Positions 24,701 to 37,600 of a DNA stretch of 64,000 bases are shown one piece after another. Position 1 is the stretch's first letter. Every line of letters begins with the position of its first letter. The stretch is from Bryopsis sp. KO-2023. Lineage: Eukaryota > Chlorophyta > Ulvophyceae > Bryopsidales > Bryopsidaceae. Location of the stretch: assembly GCA_030272585.1 (NCBI GenBank), contig BSYQ01000001.1, positions 2,976,001 through 3,040,000 on the forward strand. Direction: 5' to 3'. Made by a program: the position numbers and the translations under genes. The notes under the pieces are model-generated. The model was given only the letters and a program-made list of their open reading frames with translations. It had not been told where the DNA came from and searched no databases.

Positions 24701-25060
24701 CCAAAGAACCTCGCACACACACACACCTCCTCTCTTTTCTCTTTTTTCGTTTTTCCCCTTTTTCTCTCCTTTTTCGTTGATGTTAAAATCCACTTTTGCC
24801 ATCCACAAAATTAGTCACAAACCATGTCCCCATGATTACCTTCCAATACGAGCAATGCATGCACATTCACCAAATCCTCCCCCTCTACCCCGTACCCAAT
24901 CTTTCAACCAACCCCCATGTAACCCTTCCCCCAAATTCATCGCCATACGCAATTCACTTCCTTTTCATTTCATGGTGCAAAACATATCGATCCTTTCATG
25001 GTGCAACGGAAAACTGTGACAGCCCCCGTTCCTTTTTTTTTTTTTCGGAAAATCCTTCTT
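21764..25060. other. Long intergenic region with no supported gene
   Basis: The interval holds the upstream flank of the membrane-protein gene (CG-containing up to about 22250, with a CGCGCGCG run near 22238), the GGGCCA motif cluster, and about 2.4 kb of A/T-, C- and T-homopolymer-rich DNA (22650-25060) including long runs of pure A, T and C. Open frames here are lysine-, phenylalanine- or proline-rich translations of simple sequence. Its right end is probably the 3' UTR of the GIP1-like gene. Confidence 0.4.
22320..22610. repeat. Cluster of degenerate GGGCCA-containing motifs
   Basis: Short related units recur here: GGGTCATAAAAGGGCCAAAA (about 22347), GGGTCACAAAAGGGCCACAC (about 22387), then GGGGCCACATCCAAG, GGGGCCACCAAAGGGCCACA and TTGGGCCACTTTCTGGGCCA down to about 22600. 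Spacing is irregular, at roughly 25-60 bp. No gene is supported over it. Confidence 0.6.
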
Positions 25061-28000
25061 TCAGTGCATTCTACCAAAGCCGTTCTGTTGGGCATTAACA
25101 TTGTGGAAAGTGTGAGGGGGGCCAGCATATGCTCCACCGCCGAACTGACCACCATAGCCTTGGTGGTGGTATCCTTGATTCCTGAAACCTTGACCATTAT
25201 AGGCCTGCCCTTGGACATAGTACAAATCGTTCCGAGGAACTTGTTGGCCGATCCCTGGACCATACCCAGAATGCTGCTGCCCAGGTTGGGGCAGATTGTC
25301 CTTTTCCTTCGCGTACGCATAGCCGCCAGTCATACCTCCGGAAGCTTCATACCCTGTATTGCCACCCAAAGCATAGATCCCTGCATTCGCAGGATAATTC
25401 TGGGCATAGCCTTGGTTCACTGAAGTGGCACCGACACCTGAATGGAAAGGCGATACATTCCCACCGATCAGCATTCCATACGCATCCCAACAAATCAGAG
25501 ATAGAGAAAACGAGTTTTAAGTGCACCAGCTTTTTTTCAGATTCCTTTACCCCGGACTATTTCATGCTCACCAGTTTGACGTGCGCTCTCACCTGGTGGA
25601 TTGTTGTAAGGCAAATATTTCTGGGGGGTTGCACCAGGTGGAACATGAGGAGCGGGAAAACCAGTTGACTCAGCACCATGAGAAAATGCTCCGTTGTAAC
25701 TGTAAGTGCCAGGATACATGCCATGATAAGCCATTGCCCCATACTGATGAGCTTGCATGTACTGCGTGTGGTAGTAGTGTGGAGGGAACGGGATTCCAGG
25801 GTTCGGGAGCATCGGATTTCCAAACGGCACCTGCACGTAAAAGGAAGCCACAGTGTCAGACGCAAGTCACACCTCGGAGATAAATTGCACACTTTCACAG
25901 CTGACCAAAAAGTTCCAAGGATTGGAAATATTGGCAAATGGTTTTCATTTTTTGGTTATAAAGTTGATCCTGTGGATGGACTCTGGGATGATTCCTACCG
26001 GTGGGGCCATTGCAACGCCAGAAGGCGCTCCTGAAGAGGGAGTGGCTGCTGTCGCAGCTGCTTGAGCCGCTTGATTTCCGAGAGCAGCTGCGTTGGCGTC
26101 TGTTTGAGCTCCAGCACTGACTTGCCCCACAAGCCTCGCCTGTTGGGCATGGGCTGAATGGGCTGGGCCCTGATCTTGTTTCGGGGGATCCTGTCTGTGA
26201 TAAGGAGGGATGCTGGGGGAAGGATTCGGCGTATGCTGTGCTGTCTCGAACGGGCGTTGGTCCTGTACGGTTTGATGTCTGGGCTGTCTCTGATGGTGCA
26301 CCGCCCCCACCTGTCCTTCCACTGTGTACGGTGGCTGAGGTTGCTTCCGTTCTGGGTTCGACTGCTCTTGCAATTCAACAGCGAACTGAGACGCCTGGAA
26401 ACTGTTCTTCTCCACCGCCTTGACATAATCAGGGATCGCACCACCCTGCGGTGTCATGGAGGCTGCAGGATTGTACGATGTGTGCTGCACTCCAGTGGAA
26501 GTGTACGAAGGCTCGGGAATCTGCTTCGGAGGCTCTGGCTCCTGCACGACCACCTGAGTCGATGCGTCCGCCTTGGTTTCGATTGGCACCTCCTCCACAG
26601 GCGGCTGAGGTGCATAAACATCTGGCAGAGCAAGAGAACCCACATTGTCCATCCCTGCGAATCGAAATCAAAAAGACGGAACGTTGCTGACCAAGCTCTT
26701 CAGGCACCAGGAGTTGTGGAACCACTTCGACAGTTTTTTGCACCATTCATATTTGAATGTTCAATGGCACTCCTCTCTACCCTGAGTAGGAACTCACCAG
26801 TTTCGATCGGTGGAGTGAGGATTTGCTCGGGCTCCCTCTCAGGAGGGGGAGCAGAAACAGAAGTGAGGAACATGTCCTCCGCCAAATCCTGGGAATCCTC
26901 GAATTTGTCACTGGGTACTGCATCTATCTGAGGCTCAACCACAGGGTCCACGGAAAGTTGTGCGTGGGAGGACGCAGGCTCAGATTGATCGATTTCCAAC
27001 TGGACATTGTCTCCAGCAACCACCGAGTAGTCGATGGGCTGGGCAGCAGCGGCTTCTTCACCACCCCGCCCAGTATCATCCACACCGGCAAAAGAACCAA
27101 ACTTCAGATTGATTCCAGATAATTCGAAGGAGGGTGGGTTCTCCAATGACAGGTCCACTGTCGGCGCAGGATAGGCAGGGAGTCCTTCAGGGACAAATTC
27201 TTCAGGGGCAGCGTTCAGGTTGTCGAAGTTCGGCCCCTTGATTGGAACGGCGAGCTCCTCTGCAGTCAACATTTGGCCAAAACGCGACTCCATCGCTTGA
27301 ACTTCACCCCAGCCCTCAGGTACCGACGGAATGGGAGGTTCTGCAAGGGATTGGGCTGGGATGGTGGTATCAACAGCAGGTTGTGGCGCTTCCACTGGTT
27401 CAGGGGATGGAGGTTCATCCTCTTCGACTGCAGGTGGGGTGGGATCACGGGGCACTTCTGGCTGGGTGGTGGTGGTGGTTGTGATGGGGTGCGGTGGTGC
27501 ACTAGGCTCCGATGCGGTCGCCTCGGGGGTGCTGGTGACAGCCGGGCTGTCCATTGGAGGCCTCGCAGCTCCGCTGGGGAATGATGGCCCAGGCATCTAA
27601 GCAAAACAAAGAATCATCCAGATTAATAAACGAATGCATCACCAGGTTGCAAAAGCAAGGATATTACATGCACATTTGAAGTGGCACATGTTTATTTTCT
27701 TCCAGGAGGAGAAATTGATATCAACTGTATCTGTTGCATCACAGATATTTTTTATGACTTTATCACTTGAATATAATAATTAATTGTTGGGTTTGAACTG
27801 ACCGAGCCAGAGGGTGGGCCTGTGGGGGGAGTCCTTGCGGGCTGGCTCAACCCGATGCCTCGGCACAGGGCGTCAGCATAGCCCGTCTTTCTGGGGACTG
27901 CAGGGGCGACAGGTTGCGCTGCCGCGCTGGTTGCTCCAGTTCGCTCTGGCGTCCCGCTCCCAGATGCGACCTCCTGCGCCTCGGCCTCCTTTTCGTGGAC

Positions 28001-28880
28001 CCCATTCGCATATGGGGGTTCCTGTCCCTTTCTCTCCTCCCCGGTTCTGAAACGAAAGCAAACGATGTCGACCACTTGAAGCAAATAAAAGCTAGAGCGA
28101 ACAACGCATCGTGCAAAAAAAAACAAAACCGGTCTGGAAGGGAAGAATATTTTGCGCGTCGGTTTTCGACATACCGTTGCCTGCCACCCGTCTTTATGGC
28201 ACCACCACCACGGCCACCCCCACGGCTCCTCTCCGCTCGCTGGCCGTTCTGGGCGCCCGAAGGACCACCTCGTCCATCTGCACAATAGGAGCCCATTAAC
28301 GTCAGTGTTCATCATCACCAGAAAGAAACCCTGCAACATGGTGCCGATTGGTTCCACGTACCCCTGGTCGACCGAGCTCCGCGGCTACCGCCCGCCTCAA
28401 CGCTCCGCGCGCTCGCATTGGCTGGCCGCACGGGGCCCCTCTCGGGTCGCTTGCGATCGTCCTGGATGACAGAAGGCCGAGGGTAAGAAACTGCATCAAC
28501 GTACTCACCAAAAACCTGCTCGCCAAAGAAAACCCACACAGGTCGCTCACCTTTTTCCGCTTCGTTACGACCTTGAAGGGACCTGTCCAAACAAACGCAA
28601 AGCCATCAGTTCCACGGAAGGATGCCGTCAGTCAGTGGCAATCGGGTCGGCAGAATATCACGACAGTGCAGGACCTACTTTCGATGAGCTTCTCCGTGGC
28701 CTCGTTGACGTCCCCACCGCACTCCTTCAAGGTTATCTCTATGTCCTCCTCGGAAGCTTCCGTAGCTTCCCTAATCTGGTCGATTATCCGTCGCTCGACG
28801 TAGGTCACTTTCCCTCCAGTTTGCTCTATGCGGAGGGCATTTTGCCTTCGCCGCCCGGAATAACCACCACGCGTCGACAT
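25061..28880 (-). CDS. GBF-interacting protein 1-like (DUF1296) protein
   Basis: The ATG at 28880 opens MSTRGGYSGRRRQ, followed by the conserved N-terminal UBA-like domain: YVERRIIDQIREATEASEED, then ITLKECGGDVNEATEKLIE and, across an intron at about 28683, SPFKVVTKRKK. This is the arrangement of plant GIP1 proteins (helix, 'LKECxxDxNEA', helix, basic KRKK). Then come arginine/glycine-rich exons (28460-28180), a serine/proline exon (about 28050-27800), a long acidic-proline exon (27596-26780), a Gln/Ala/Pro exon (26652-25960) and two Tyr/Gly/Gln/Asn-rich exons (25851-25570 and 25474-25061). The last have the low-complexity QGYxxQ composition of plant homologues. GIP1 in Arabidopsis binds G-box factors and acts as a co-activator or chaperone. 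The disordered C-terminus suggests phase-separating behaviour, which is inference. Confidence 0.85.
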
Positions 28881-29551
28881 TTCTTCACCACCTTAAGAAT
28901 TTTGTGCGCACTTGTGTATTCTCTAAAACTCGTCACTGTGGGTTCTGTTAGGCTCCGATATCTTTCAAGTCTAGAGCGCTCGCAAAGTTTGAGGAGCGAA
29001 CAACACGTCTGATACTCGAATGGTCACTGACTGACATATATGCACGTGCGCAGACCGCGTCGTACATGTCAGAAACTGGGTGGGGAGTTGGGCGAGAAAA
29101 TACGACTCTCTTTTCTGGCAGTTGCGAACGCCTCGAATGGCACTTTTCGCATCGGATTCTGAGTGTCGGAAGCAAGTTTCCGACGTGGCAGCTGGGGGGC
29201 AGTACGTAGAAGCTTCCAAATGCTGACCGTTTTACAGAAGAATATGGCGGATTCCAAAAAAATATGGCTGAGGTGTTGTTTTTCGTACATCCAGGAACAC
29301 AAATAGCAACATTCACAACGCCACGTCGCAACACCAGCTCCCAAAGCATTCAACCCAGAGATATATCCATTCCAGAAACGGACGAAACACCTCCATGCAT
29401 GTCTTCACATCCACAGGTTCACAACCCACTTGTACAGATCCACCCGAAAGAATACACCTACCCAAACCCCTCCCCCTGTTCTACGTGTCCAAAAATTATA
29501 CTCTAATCTCCCAGTTATCCCCCCCAAAACCCAAACGAAATATACTTTCGA
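28881..29551. promoter_or_regulatory. Promoter region of the GIP1-like gene
   Basis: This lies between the GIP1-like start codon and the stop codon of the next minus-strand gene. The part nearest the start is CG-richer, as in other start regions of this window. The far part would include the neighbour's 3' UTR. No coding exon is visible. Confidence 0.45.
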
Positions 29552-31716
29552 TCATCTCTTCAAGCTGCCAAACCCACCGCCTCCACCGCCAACTCTCCCA
29601 ACCCCTCTTGTGCCTTGCCTGGTCAGCACTCGGGGTTGACTGCTTTGCTTGGAGCTCTGGCTGCCAGTAGAATGAGACGTTTCCAGGGGCTGATCAGTAA
29701 TATCTTCAAATTTGCCGGTTTCGTCATACATGGGGGTTGGCTCGGATGCCTGGGCCGTCTCAGGTCCCCCGATCTGCAAGAGACTTTCGAGTCCCTGAAA
29801 TTGAAAACAGAAACCAAATTAACCACAATTTTTAGTCCAATCTTCCCCAGATTTAACCATAATCCACAGCCTTGTGGGTGCATGACTGTCTGTGTTGGGA
29901 GGATTAGTCAACAGCTCTTCTCAAACATAGTCCCAGCGTCAGACGGACATTCCTTACCGGTGCACTGGAGCCTCCTGCAATGGGGGGTGCTTGTCTGGAG
30001 AATTGGTCAAGCTCTGATCGTGACCGTAACTTGAAGTCGTTGTTGTGGGCTATTTCCCCAACAACCTTCAGGAGCAAAAATATGCCGCGTGTGTTATATG
30101 TCTGTGCCTCTTGAATTTCACCCAACGTTCCCTGGACCTCTCTAACATTAGTCCCGACCTGAACAAGCGAAACGCAACATAAAAAGCAATCAACAAAGGT
30201 CCGGTTTGATGCAAAACCATATCTACAGAGAGGAGTTTCGTGATTGGTTTCTGTAGGACGTCCAGTTTTCCATTCACCCCACAGACACCAGGTGCGTGTA
30301 ACCCCACTCCCAGCTTGGATTGGATTTGGCTTGGGTTTAATTAAATTTTGAATGAGGCTTGAAATGATGTCTTATTGAGAAAATTTGCTTTTTTCCTCAC
30401 CCCACAATCCATCCAGTGGGTTGATTTCAAAAACAGACCCCAAAAAATTCAACGCTTAACCTCATATCTTTTCTAGCGCATTCGTTTTTTTCCTTGATCC
30501 ATTCCTCCAAAAGGTCGTTTTCCACCAAACACAGCAGTTTCCAGATTTCTTTCGCGTCTTGATCAACCCCCTAGTGTACCTCACCCAGCTCCGAGTGCAT
30601 TTCATCTACGGTGCCACCGAGTTCCCCCAAATTTTCGTCAATTCTTTCCGTTCTCTCCATGTGATCTTCTTGATTGGTTTCAAGGGTGTCGAGCCGACCT
30701 TGGAGGTATTCTTTCGCTTGATTGGTCACATCTTTCAAACCATCGATGCCTAGACACCCACCAGAAACCGCATACCTCAAAACAACTGCAGCCAAGACTC
30801 GGCGATGGAGGATCTACTCTCCTTAGCCTTCATCCAAACTGTAGCAAAAACCACATCGATGCTGCTAATTTTTGTCATATTTTTTTTTTTTTGAAATTTC
30901 CCCACCTTGTTTGAGGGCGCCTGTGCTGGCTTTCAAAGTTGCTTGTGAAACATACATCAAGTCCCCGAGTTTCCACCCTTTAACGTATCTCACATACAGG
31001 TACCCCAGGCCAGCAAATGCACATCCGTACGTCAACAGCCCCCACCCGCTGTAAGCACACCACACCTCCATTTTTCAATTTTATTTCCTCCAAAAGAATT
31101 TTAATGCACCCCTGTTCTAGAAATTCAGCCATGGCATGGGTTGCAGCTTCGAACCCACCTGCCAGCACCTCTGTTCACCACCACCACGCTTTTGCTGTTG
31201 CCTTCGCGCATCATTCTCTTGAGACTTTCGATCTCAGCAGCAAGACCCTACAAAAAGTATGAGCAACAATTGCTCTTTTCTTCTTATCCAGATATTTGAA
31301 TAAAAAGAAAAAAATAATTCTGAAAGGCCAACCCCTGCAAACCCCCAAAGTGAGAAAAACCCTCTTTCAATTGTTGGAGCTCTTGTTTCATTTTTCAGGC
31401 ACTAACGCTGTCTCCGCTCTTCTTGCTGCGCGAGTCACCCGGCATCGTCGAGAAATGGAGAGCCATCCTGACCCAATCTCTGATCGTGTCGCTAAACTCG
31501 GTTTCCATCATTGCCACAGTTCCACCAGCCCCTGGATCCACAAATAGTCTTCAAGTCAGTGACGACTTTCTCAAAAAACATGAGCGACAACCACACGCGT
31601 GGCTGGCTGCCCCTGTGGCTTTCAATTTCAGCACGCATAACGACAACGCTCGATAGAGCTTGGGCATCCTTTCCAAGGCGTCCCTTACCGAGGAGCACGG
31701 CTGTCGGACCCTTCAT
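29552..31716 (-). CDS. DUF1664 family protein (plant-type coiled coil)
   Basis: Exon 1 is very short (31716 to about 31688, MKGPTAVLLG) and joins in frame to GAGGTVAMMETEFSDTIRDW; together they resemble the glycine-rich hydrophobic start of plant DUF1664 proteins. Later exons give LAAEIESLKRMMREGNSKSV (about 31250), a transmembrane-like stretch LLTYGCAFAGLGYLYVRYVK (about 31045-30990), GWKLGDLMYVSQATLKASTG, and the coiled coil DVTNQAKEYLQGRLDTLETN and RIDENLGELGGTVDEMHSEL (about 30770-30575). The order hydrophobic start, short helix, TM, 'DxMYVxxxxLxxA', long coiled coil is that of DUF1664. The tail ends in a glycine-rich stretch with the stop at 29552. The molecular role is not known; a membrane-anchored organellar or plasma-membrane location is likely. 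It is divergent from the bL9 gene. Confidence 0.82.
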
Positions 31717-32045
31717 CTTGACGCTCCTTCGAAATCGCTCGACGGAGGCGGAACGCGCGTTTTTTTCGAGTCACGAGGTCCGTCGACGAGCAAAAACAAA
31801 CAAAAAGACGTTGGGAGCAACGCTGTCACATAGAGACTCTCGATTCCAACACGACTTGTAGTCGAGTCGATAACATCTAAAAAAGCCACCGAGCGTCAGA
31901 CGTGGACGGATGGTGACAGGAGTCACGTGATGTAGAGGGCAGTTCTGTTTGGGTGGCGGAAAGAAGCGAGGTTGGCTGCATTCTTCCCACCTTGCCGATT
32001 TCCTCGCCCTTCTGTGCCACATTCCATCGCTTTCCAAGTTTTGAT
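31717..32045. promoter_or_regulatory. Shared divergent promoter, DUF1664 / bL9
   Basis: About 330 bp separates the two start codons (31716 on minus, 32046 on plus). CG dinucleotides are frequent and no TATA box is obvious at the usual distance on either side. CACGTGA occurs at about 31924. The shortness implies a bidirectional promoter, which is an inference from spacing. Confidence 0.5.
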
Positions 32046-33668
32046 ATGAACATGCAATTGAAGCGCTACGACGGGATGAGGGCTGGCGAGGTATCCTTGA
32101 GTGCCTTCGAGCCGCTTTGGTGTTTCGTTTTCCTACTTTTCCGCTTTGTTTCGTTCGATAGCCGACGATTCTTCGCCCAACTTGCAGGCCTTGTCCCGGT
32201 GCTCCTGCCGCACTTTGGCAGCCCCCGCATCTCCCGCTCGCATGGGCGTGTCCCGGTCGGCAGTCCAAGTGGAGGCTATGAAAAAAACCAGGAAAAAGAA
32301 ACAGGTCAGTGACTAAGCCCACACAAGAAAAAACCCTCCTAAAAAGGAAAAATTATACATATCCACCCGGGTTCTAACCAACTCAATTCCCTTCCTTTAT
32401 TTCCCCCCCCACATCCATGTGGTGACAAGGTTCAGGGAAAACCCTGGGGTCATTTGAGAATGTCAGGAGAAAGGATCAAGGCCCCAGCTTTGGCTCAGAT
32501 TTTTTGCTTTGGAATGCAATGTTAGGTCGTATTGACACAAAACATCCCACAACTGGGCAGCAAGGGTGATCTCCTCTCGGTTGCAATGGGCCACTGGAGG
32601 AATTATTTGGGGCCGCAGCAGCTGGCAGTCCAAGCAACTCCTGCGATGCTCCAGTACGTGGCATCGCTTTATGCAAAGAAATGGACATGAGAATTCAATG
32701 CATGGATTTTTTATTTTTTATTTGTCGAGACTTCAAGTAGCTACGAAAAAAAAAAAAAAAAAAGAAGGAAAAGCTGGGAATGACGTTTATGTCTGTCTTT
32801 TTCTCTTTGAACAGGAAAATCCGGGAAGAAGAGGAAGCTGAACTGGCAAGATTGGCTGAGGTGCGACTTCCTACTTTGCCTTTTGCTGTTGCATTTATCT
32901 ATGTTGGGGATTTCGCAATTTTTTACTCTCATTGAAATGGAATCCTGAACTCGAAAAAGCGATTTCCAGTCCACGGATACAATGCTAGGGTTTTTTAGCC
33001 TAAGAGTCGACCCCCCCCCCCCCTTTTTTTCTTGGTCTAGTGTCACACCTTATTTTAATTGACGAGTGTGCACCAGAATTTGTAGAAAAGGCTAAGTGTC
33101 AGATGAGCATTTGTCAATACACAATCTGCTTAGCGCTACACGCCTGCCCCCCCTCCTTTTAAAAAAGATGCTTCAAAAACTTGAAAATAAAAAATAGCGG
33201 CACCCCTAATGTTGGAAGTCTGCATTACAGATCAAGGCAAAAGCTCAAGCGATGGCTACCGCTTTGAAAACAATTGGGAAGTTCATCGTCAAGAAGAAAT
33301 GTGGAGAAAAAGACCGCATCTTTGGAAGGTGAGCATATATTCTATTTGATTATCATCAGAATAGTGCTTGCTTTTTAGAATAGCTACTGTACCACATGAA
33401 ATCGTGTCTTTTCTTGTTTTATTCCTTTTTTTTTTTTTTTTGGGGGGGGGGGATTGCATGAAATGAGAAGGTTTCTGTTTTTGCCTCCAGTGTGACCACC
33501 CAAGAAATTGTCGACGCCATCTACCAGCAAACCAGCAGAAAGCTGGAGAAAGGCGATATTCAGTTGCCAGAAATCAAGGAGCTTGGAATCTACGAAGCGA
33601 CGGTCAAGTTGCACCCTGAGGTGATAGGGTCCTTCAAAATCGTCGTGGAAAAAGAGAAGAATGCTTAG
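32046..33668 (+). CDS. Ribosomal protein bL9, plastid type
   Basis: Six exons, joined with consistent phase: 32046-32090, 32188-32304, 32526-32653, 32815-32860, 33231-33328 and 33491-33668, giving 203 residues. The first 50 residues are Ser/Ala/Arg-rich, as expected of an organelle transit peptide. Mature bL9 follows: [39 protein letters not shown], the long connecting helix [15 protein letters not shown], then the C-terminal domain with [31 protein letters not shown] and [19 protein letters not shown]. The C-domain wording (IFGSVTTQE, LPEI, VKLHPEV) is closest to cyanobacterial and plastid L9, so I place it in the chloroplast large subunit. A mitochondrial protein is less likely. The introns confirm a nuclear location. 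Confidence 0.92.
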
Positions 33669-34662
33669 ATCGTAGTAAGAGCGAGGTCGGTGGGGGGGGT
33701 GGGGGGTCGAGAGAGAGAGAGAGAGAGTGTGCACGGATGTGGGAGTTTTGGAGAGATTCACAGAATATCTTGAATGTCGTACGTCATTTGTTTTTGGGGA
33801 TTCTTCGGTTTTTCGGTTTTAAATTTTGGGTGCTCCATCAAATTGTGAATGTATTGTGAAAAGTAAAGCTAGTGGTGGTCAGTGCTGCCGAAGCATCATT
33901 CCATCTTTTCATCCCCACCATGCGCTCCGGGCAGCTTGCTCTATCATTCCACCTGTCTGGTGTTGGTTCACACCCCCCCTCGAAAAAAAGCAACTTACAT
34001 TCTTCTTGTCAATTTGTTCCCTTCACTTTGAATGCTCATGAATGTGTGAGTCTGACCAGGAAAGACATGAATAGAAATAAGTTGCCGCGCAGAACTCCAC
34101 TGAGAGAGAGATGCCACACCAAAGAAAAAAAAAAGCCAACATCTTTTCAATCAAAATTTTCCAGTTGGTTTACATCCTGAGACGTATGATTAGGTACAGC
34201 CCTCCACATTCGCTCTCAACTCAAACCACCAAATACTGATCGCTCATAGCACCAGCAAAAAGCACTGTTTCCGACCCCCCAAAGGAATCGGACAAGGTAA
34301 ATTGCAGTACGTTTGCCGTTCTATTACATGTGAAAAACTGTCTCAAAGCCCTTATCCCATTGTTGGTATTGTTACAATTCCCACCTATTGCCCAAGATAG
34401 AAAACCATTTTTTCTTTCTTTCTTTGTTTGTTTTTCTTCAACTCTCCCCCTCAAACTCCCGGAATTTTTTTTTCAAACACCCTGCGTTTTTTTTTTTTCT
34501 TCCCCGCCACGAAGAATGTTTGTATTTTTTGTTTTTTTCCCTTTCTTTTTGTTTGTTTGTTTCTCGCTTTTTTTTGTTTTCAATCCCTCAATTGAAACCC
34601 CCCTCAAATCCCCCCACCCACAAATCCCCTGTCAGTTCCTGAGGGCACCGGAAACCAACCAA
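33669..34662. other. Convergent intergenic region
   Basis: The 3' flanks of bL9 (plus) and the F-box gene (minus) meet here. The DNA contains G-runs and a GA microsatellite (about 33709-33726) just after the bL9 stop, and T-tracts from 34400 to 34600. No gene is seen. Confidence 0.5.
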
Positions 34663-37600
34663 TCAATCACACTCGATTAGCCCAAATCTCGCCTCAAACT
34701 GGCTGATAACAAATTCGTCCTCTTGCACCATAGCCCCTCGTTCCCGGTCTTGCCGACAATCAACGTACCCCTCCCTTCGTTCCCATTTCCTGAATTCATC
34801 CGCAAGCCCAGCCAAACCCCCCACCTTCTTGCTCGAATACAGCAGGCCGTCGTCCAGCGGCATGTCAGGATCCGACAAATTCCATCGCTTCTTCAGTTTA
34901 TCCGGCCCCAGGACAAAACACCATACAATCATCCGCAGGCATTCCTGCCTTTTGCAACTGTACGTGTTTTTGACCTTCATCGGGCCCTGCACCGACTGAA
35001 CCAGCCTTTCCAAAGCAAAATAGGACGCGGCTTTTCCTCGTTTGATAACCCACCAAGCTCGTTTCAGCCAATACACCGCATCGCGGACGGTTTTAACGAC
35101 TTCCCTGTAATTAACCTTGAAATTCTCTGCGACTTTGCCACCATCTTCAGTCACACACACCCGACGAGCCCGGAACCTCGATTTTAAACTCCGCCGCTTC
35201 TCTTTTCGAGCAAGAGGGGGGTTGTCCATTGGTGGACAGCTCACCCCTTCCTCTTCTAACATCGACACCTCATCCTCCTCACGCTTCCCAATATCTGGAT
35301 AAGCCAGATGCACCCTATCTACCGGCTCCACTGGAGAGGCCCCCATCAATTCAAACACTCGGTTTTGAATGCTGGTGTTGGAGGGGAAGGCCCGGCCATC
35401 GATGTACAAAGCCGAGTCGTTCTTACCATAATACGGGTAGTGCATCCATTCCGTCTCGGTGCACTGTCCATTATTCGGGGTGACTTGGTTGTTGGGTGTC
35501 ATCGCCTCGAAGTCGTCCGCACACATCCGGCCCTTCACTGGCACCTTAAGCACCTGCTCCAGGCTCACCAGCATGTGGTCCCCGGATGAGGAAAACCCCT
35601 CAATCCTCCCCTAACAAACCACAACACAGATATCCGGTTCAACACAGACGCTGTGTTTATCTCTCAATCCATACTCCATTCTAAACCACGCATGTCCTCC
35701 CCCCGTTTTTGGATGGGCATGACCGAGCTGTTTGCAGATCCATCGCTCACCCTCAGTTGCTGTGCAGACACCCACTGCATCGGAATCATGACCTCCTGCC
35801 CCGCCTGGAGTCGGCCTGGTTTTTCGCAACCATCAACACTGGATCCAGGAGAGAATACCACTGCACCACAAGCATCTCCTATGGGGAGCGACGCCTGCAC
35901 CGAACAGCAAATCCCAAAACGTTCGCATGCAAACTATCACACGAATTCACCCACGAGTCCTGCTGGGAAATTCTCCTTGAATGTTCTGCACATCAAAGCA
36001 AGCCAGATCATGTGGTGCGTTTCTGTGGACCGAGTAGTAGTATTTACATAGATATATATGTGAAAAAATATTGATACCTTCTCGTTGATATCCCCACTCC
36101 ATACCCCGCTGCAAGGAACGCTGTGGAGCCCAACAAGGACACTGGCAGCCTCGGCCATAGCTTCATCTTGCGGGTCATTAGAGCCTGAAAACATGCACCC
36201 ACAGTTGAATGATGTCTGCAGGGTTTTTTTGCATGCTGTCAAATTTCTGGATTTAGAATCCACTGGTCTTGACATGCAACCCATCAAATGATTTGACCTC
36301 AGAAACGCAGGGAGCTCCCGGCTTCCCCACAAAACCGTTCCCAGTTCTGCAAGCGACAATGCTCCAGAACCCAGTTTTTAACCACAAGGAGTCCGTGTTC
36401 GACGCAACGCAAGTACTGCCGAGGGGTGGCAATTCCGGTGCAGCTTCTCAGGTCCTAGCTGAGAGAAGCACCAACATGCGACACTGGAACGTTCTGCAGT
36501 TAACGCGTGTGAGGTCCCCCACTCCCGCCGAAACTCACCTGTCTGCAGACTGAACTCTTCATCGCACAACATTGCCATCCTTCTCGGGAACGGCCCGTTT
36601 GTGGAACGCTCGTGCAAAGACAAGGAGCCACGGAACCTCCACAGCCCCAACCGGGCCGAGGGTCTGGGAACTGGACGAAGTCCCCCCTCCAGTACTCCAC
36701 GTGGAATTCCTGGCTGCGACCTGTGACCGAAGTGTTTGCAGCAGCATTTTTAACAAAAATGCCTGCATGTCGTACCACCAGTGCCGCCACAGACTTCTGT
36801 TGCTTTTTTGAGTTGTGGAAACGGGAAATTCTTGCTGTCGTCGCACTCGCAGAACGAACAGCTGGGAGGAAAACGGATGCGGGCCCCTAGGGTGGGGAGA
36901 AGCTTAGAACTTCGCATCGCGACAGCGTGAATGCATGGGGGTCCAGTACATGCCGCTGAAGCTTGTGTTAGTTTGCTTCCGTTTTTGTGTTTTTGTGGAG
37001 AGAGGGGGGCGATGTTGCAGCAGAAACCCTCGGTACTAATCGTGATATTTAGCTTTTGTTTTGTTTGCCAATATGGTGCACAAGGCCAACATTCATGTGG
37101 AAAACCAGTAACATTTACTGCACACATCTCACCCACCGACGGAAACAAAAAAAAAGACATCCGTCGGTTTTCGAGGATTCCAAAAAAATCGTTTTGGCAT
37201 GGTGGCATCAACTGAGCCCCTCCCCCGCTTTATATCTGCATACTCGCGAGCATCACCTGTTAACGCTGCGTGCTGATGTCCGATGGGCTTTTCGAACAAG
37301 CTGCTTCAGCTTCTGCAGGTCTCCCAAGGGAATGGAAGTTGGGTGGCTTTCAGCTTGGCCGCGTGTCGTGTGCCTGCTGCAAGTTTCCTGATGGAAGGCA
37401 CCGATTTTACCTGCTGCTTCTCGCCGAGTTTTGTAGGCGAGCGACCCACACTCTTTTCACTCTCGAGATCGGAATTGAAAACATCTGAGAATGCATCATA
37501 CATGCACTCATGAGCACACTTTTCATGCATGGTTTGATTGCTCGGCCAGGAGCTGGGATCAGTTGGACTCAGACGGATATGTACGATGGTGAACGGTGAG

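Noticed and set aside
23240-24800. Several Lys- or Phe-rich open frames
   Set aside because: They translate homopolymer and simple-sequence tracts and overlap one another on both strands.
26158-26931. Long plus-strand open frame (257 codons)
   Set aside because: It is antisense to the Gln/Pro-rich exon of the GIP1-like gene, whose minus-strand translation is the one with family features.
31140-31160. GGTTCGAA-like tRNA B box (minus strand)
   Set aside because: No A box or cloverleaf at the right distance, and the site is in the intron/exon region of the DUF1664 gene.
32046-33668. bL9 as a recent bacterial or plastid-DNA insertion
   Set aside because: Five introns with consistent phase and a transit-like N-terminus show an established nuclear gene.
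34723-35187. Plus-strand open frame of 154 codons
   Set aside because: Antisense shadow of the large terminal minus-strand exon; no domain and no splice context.
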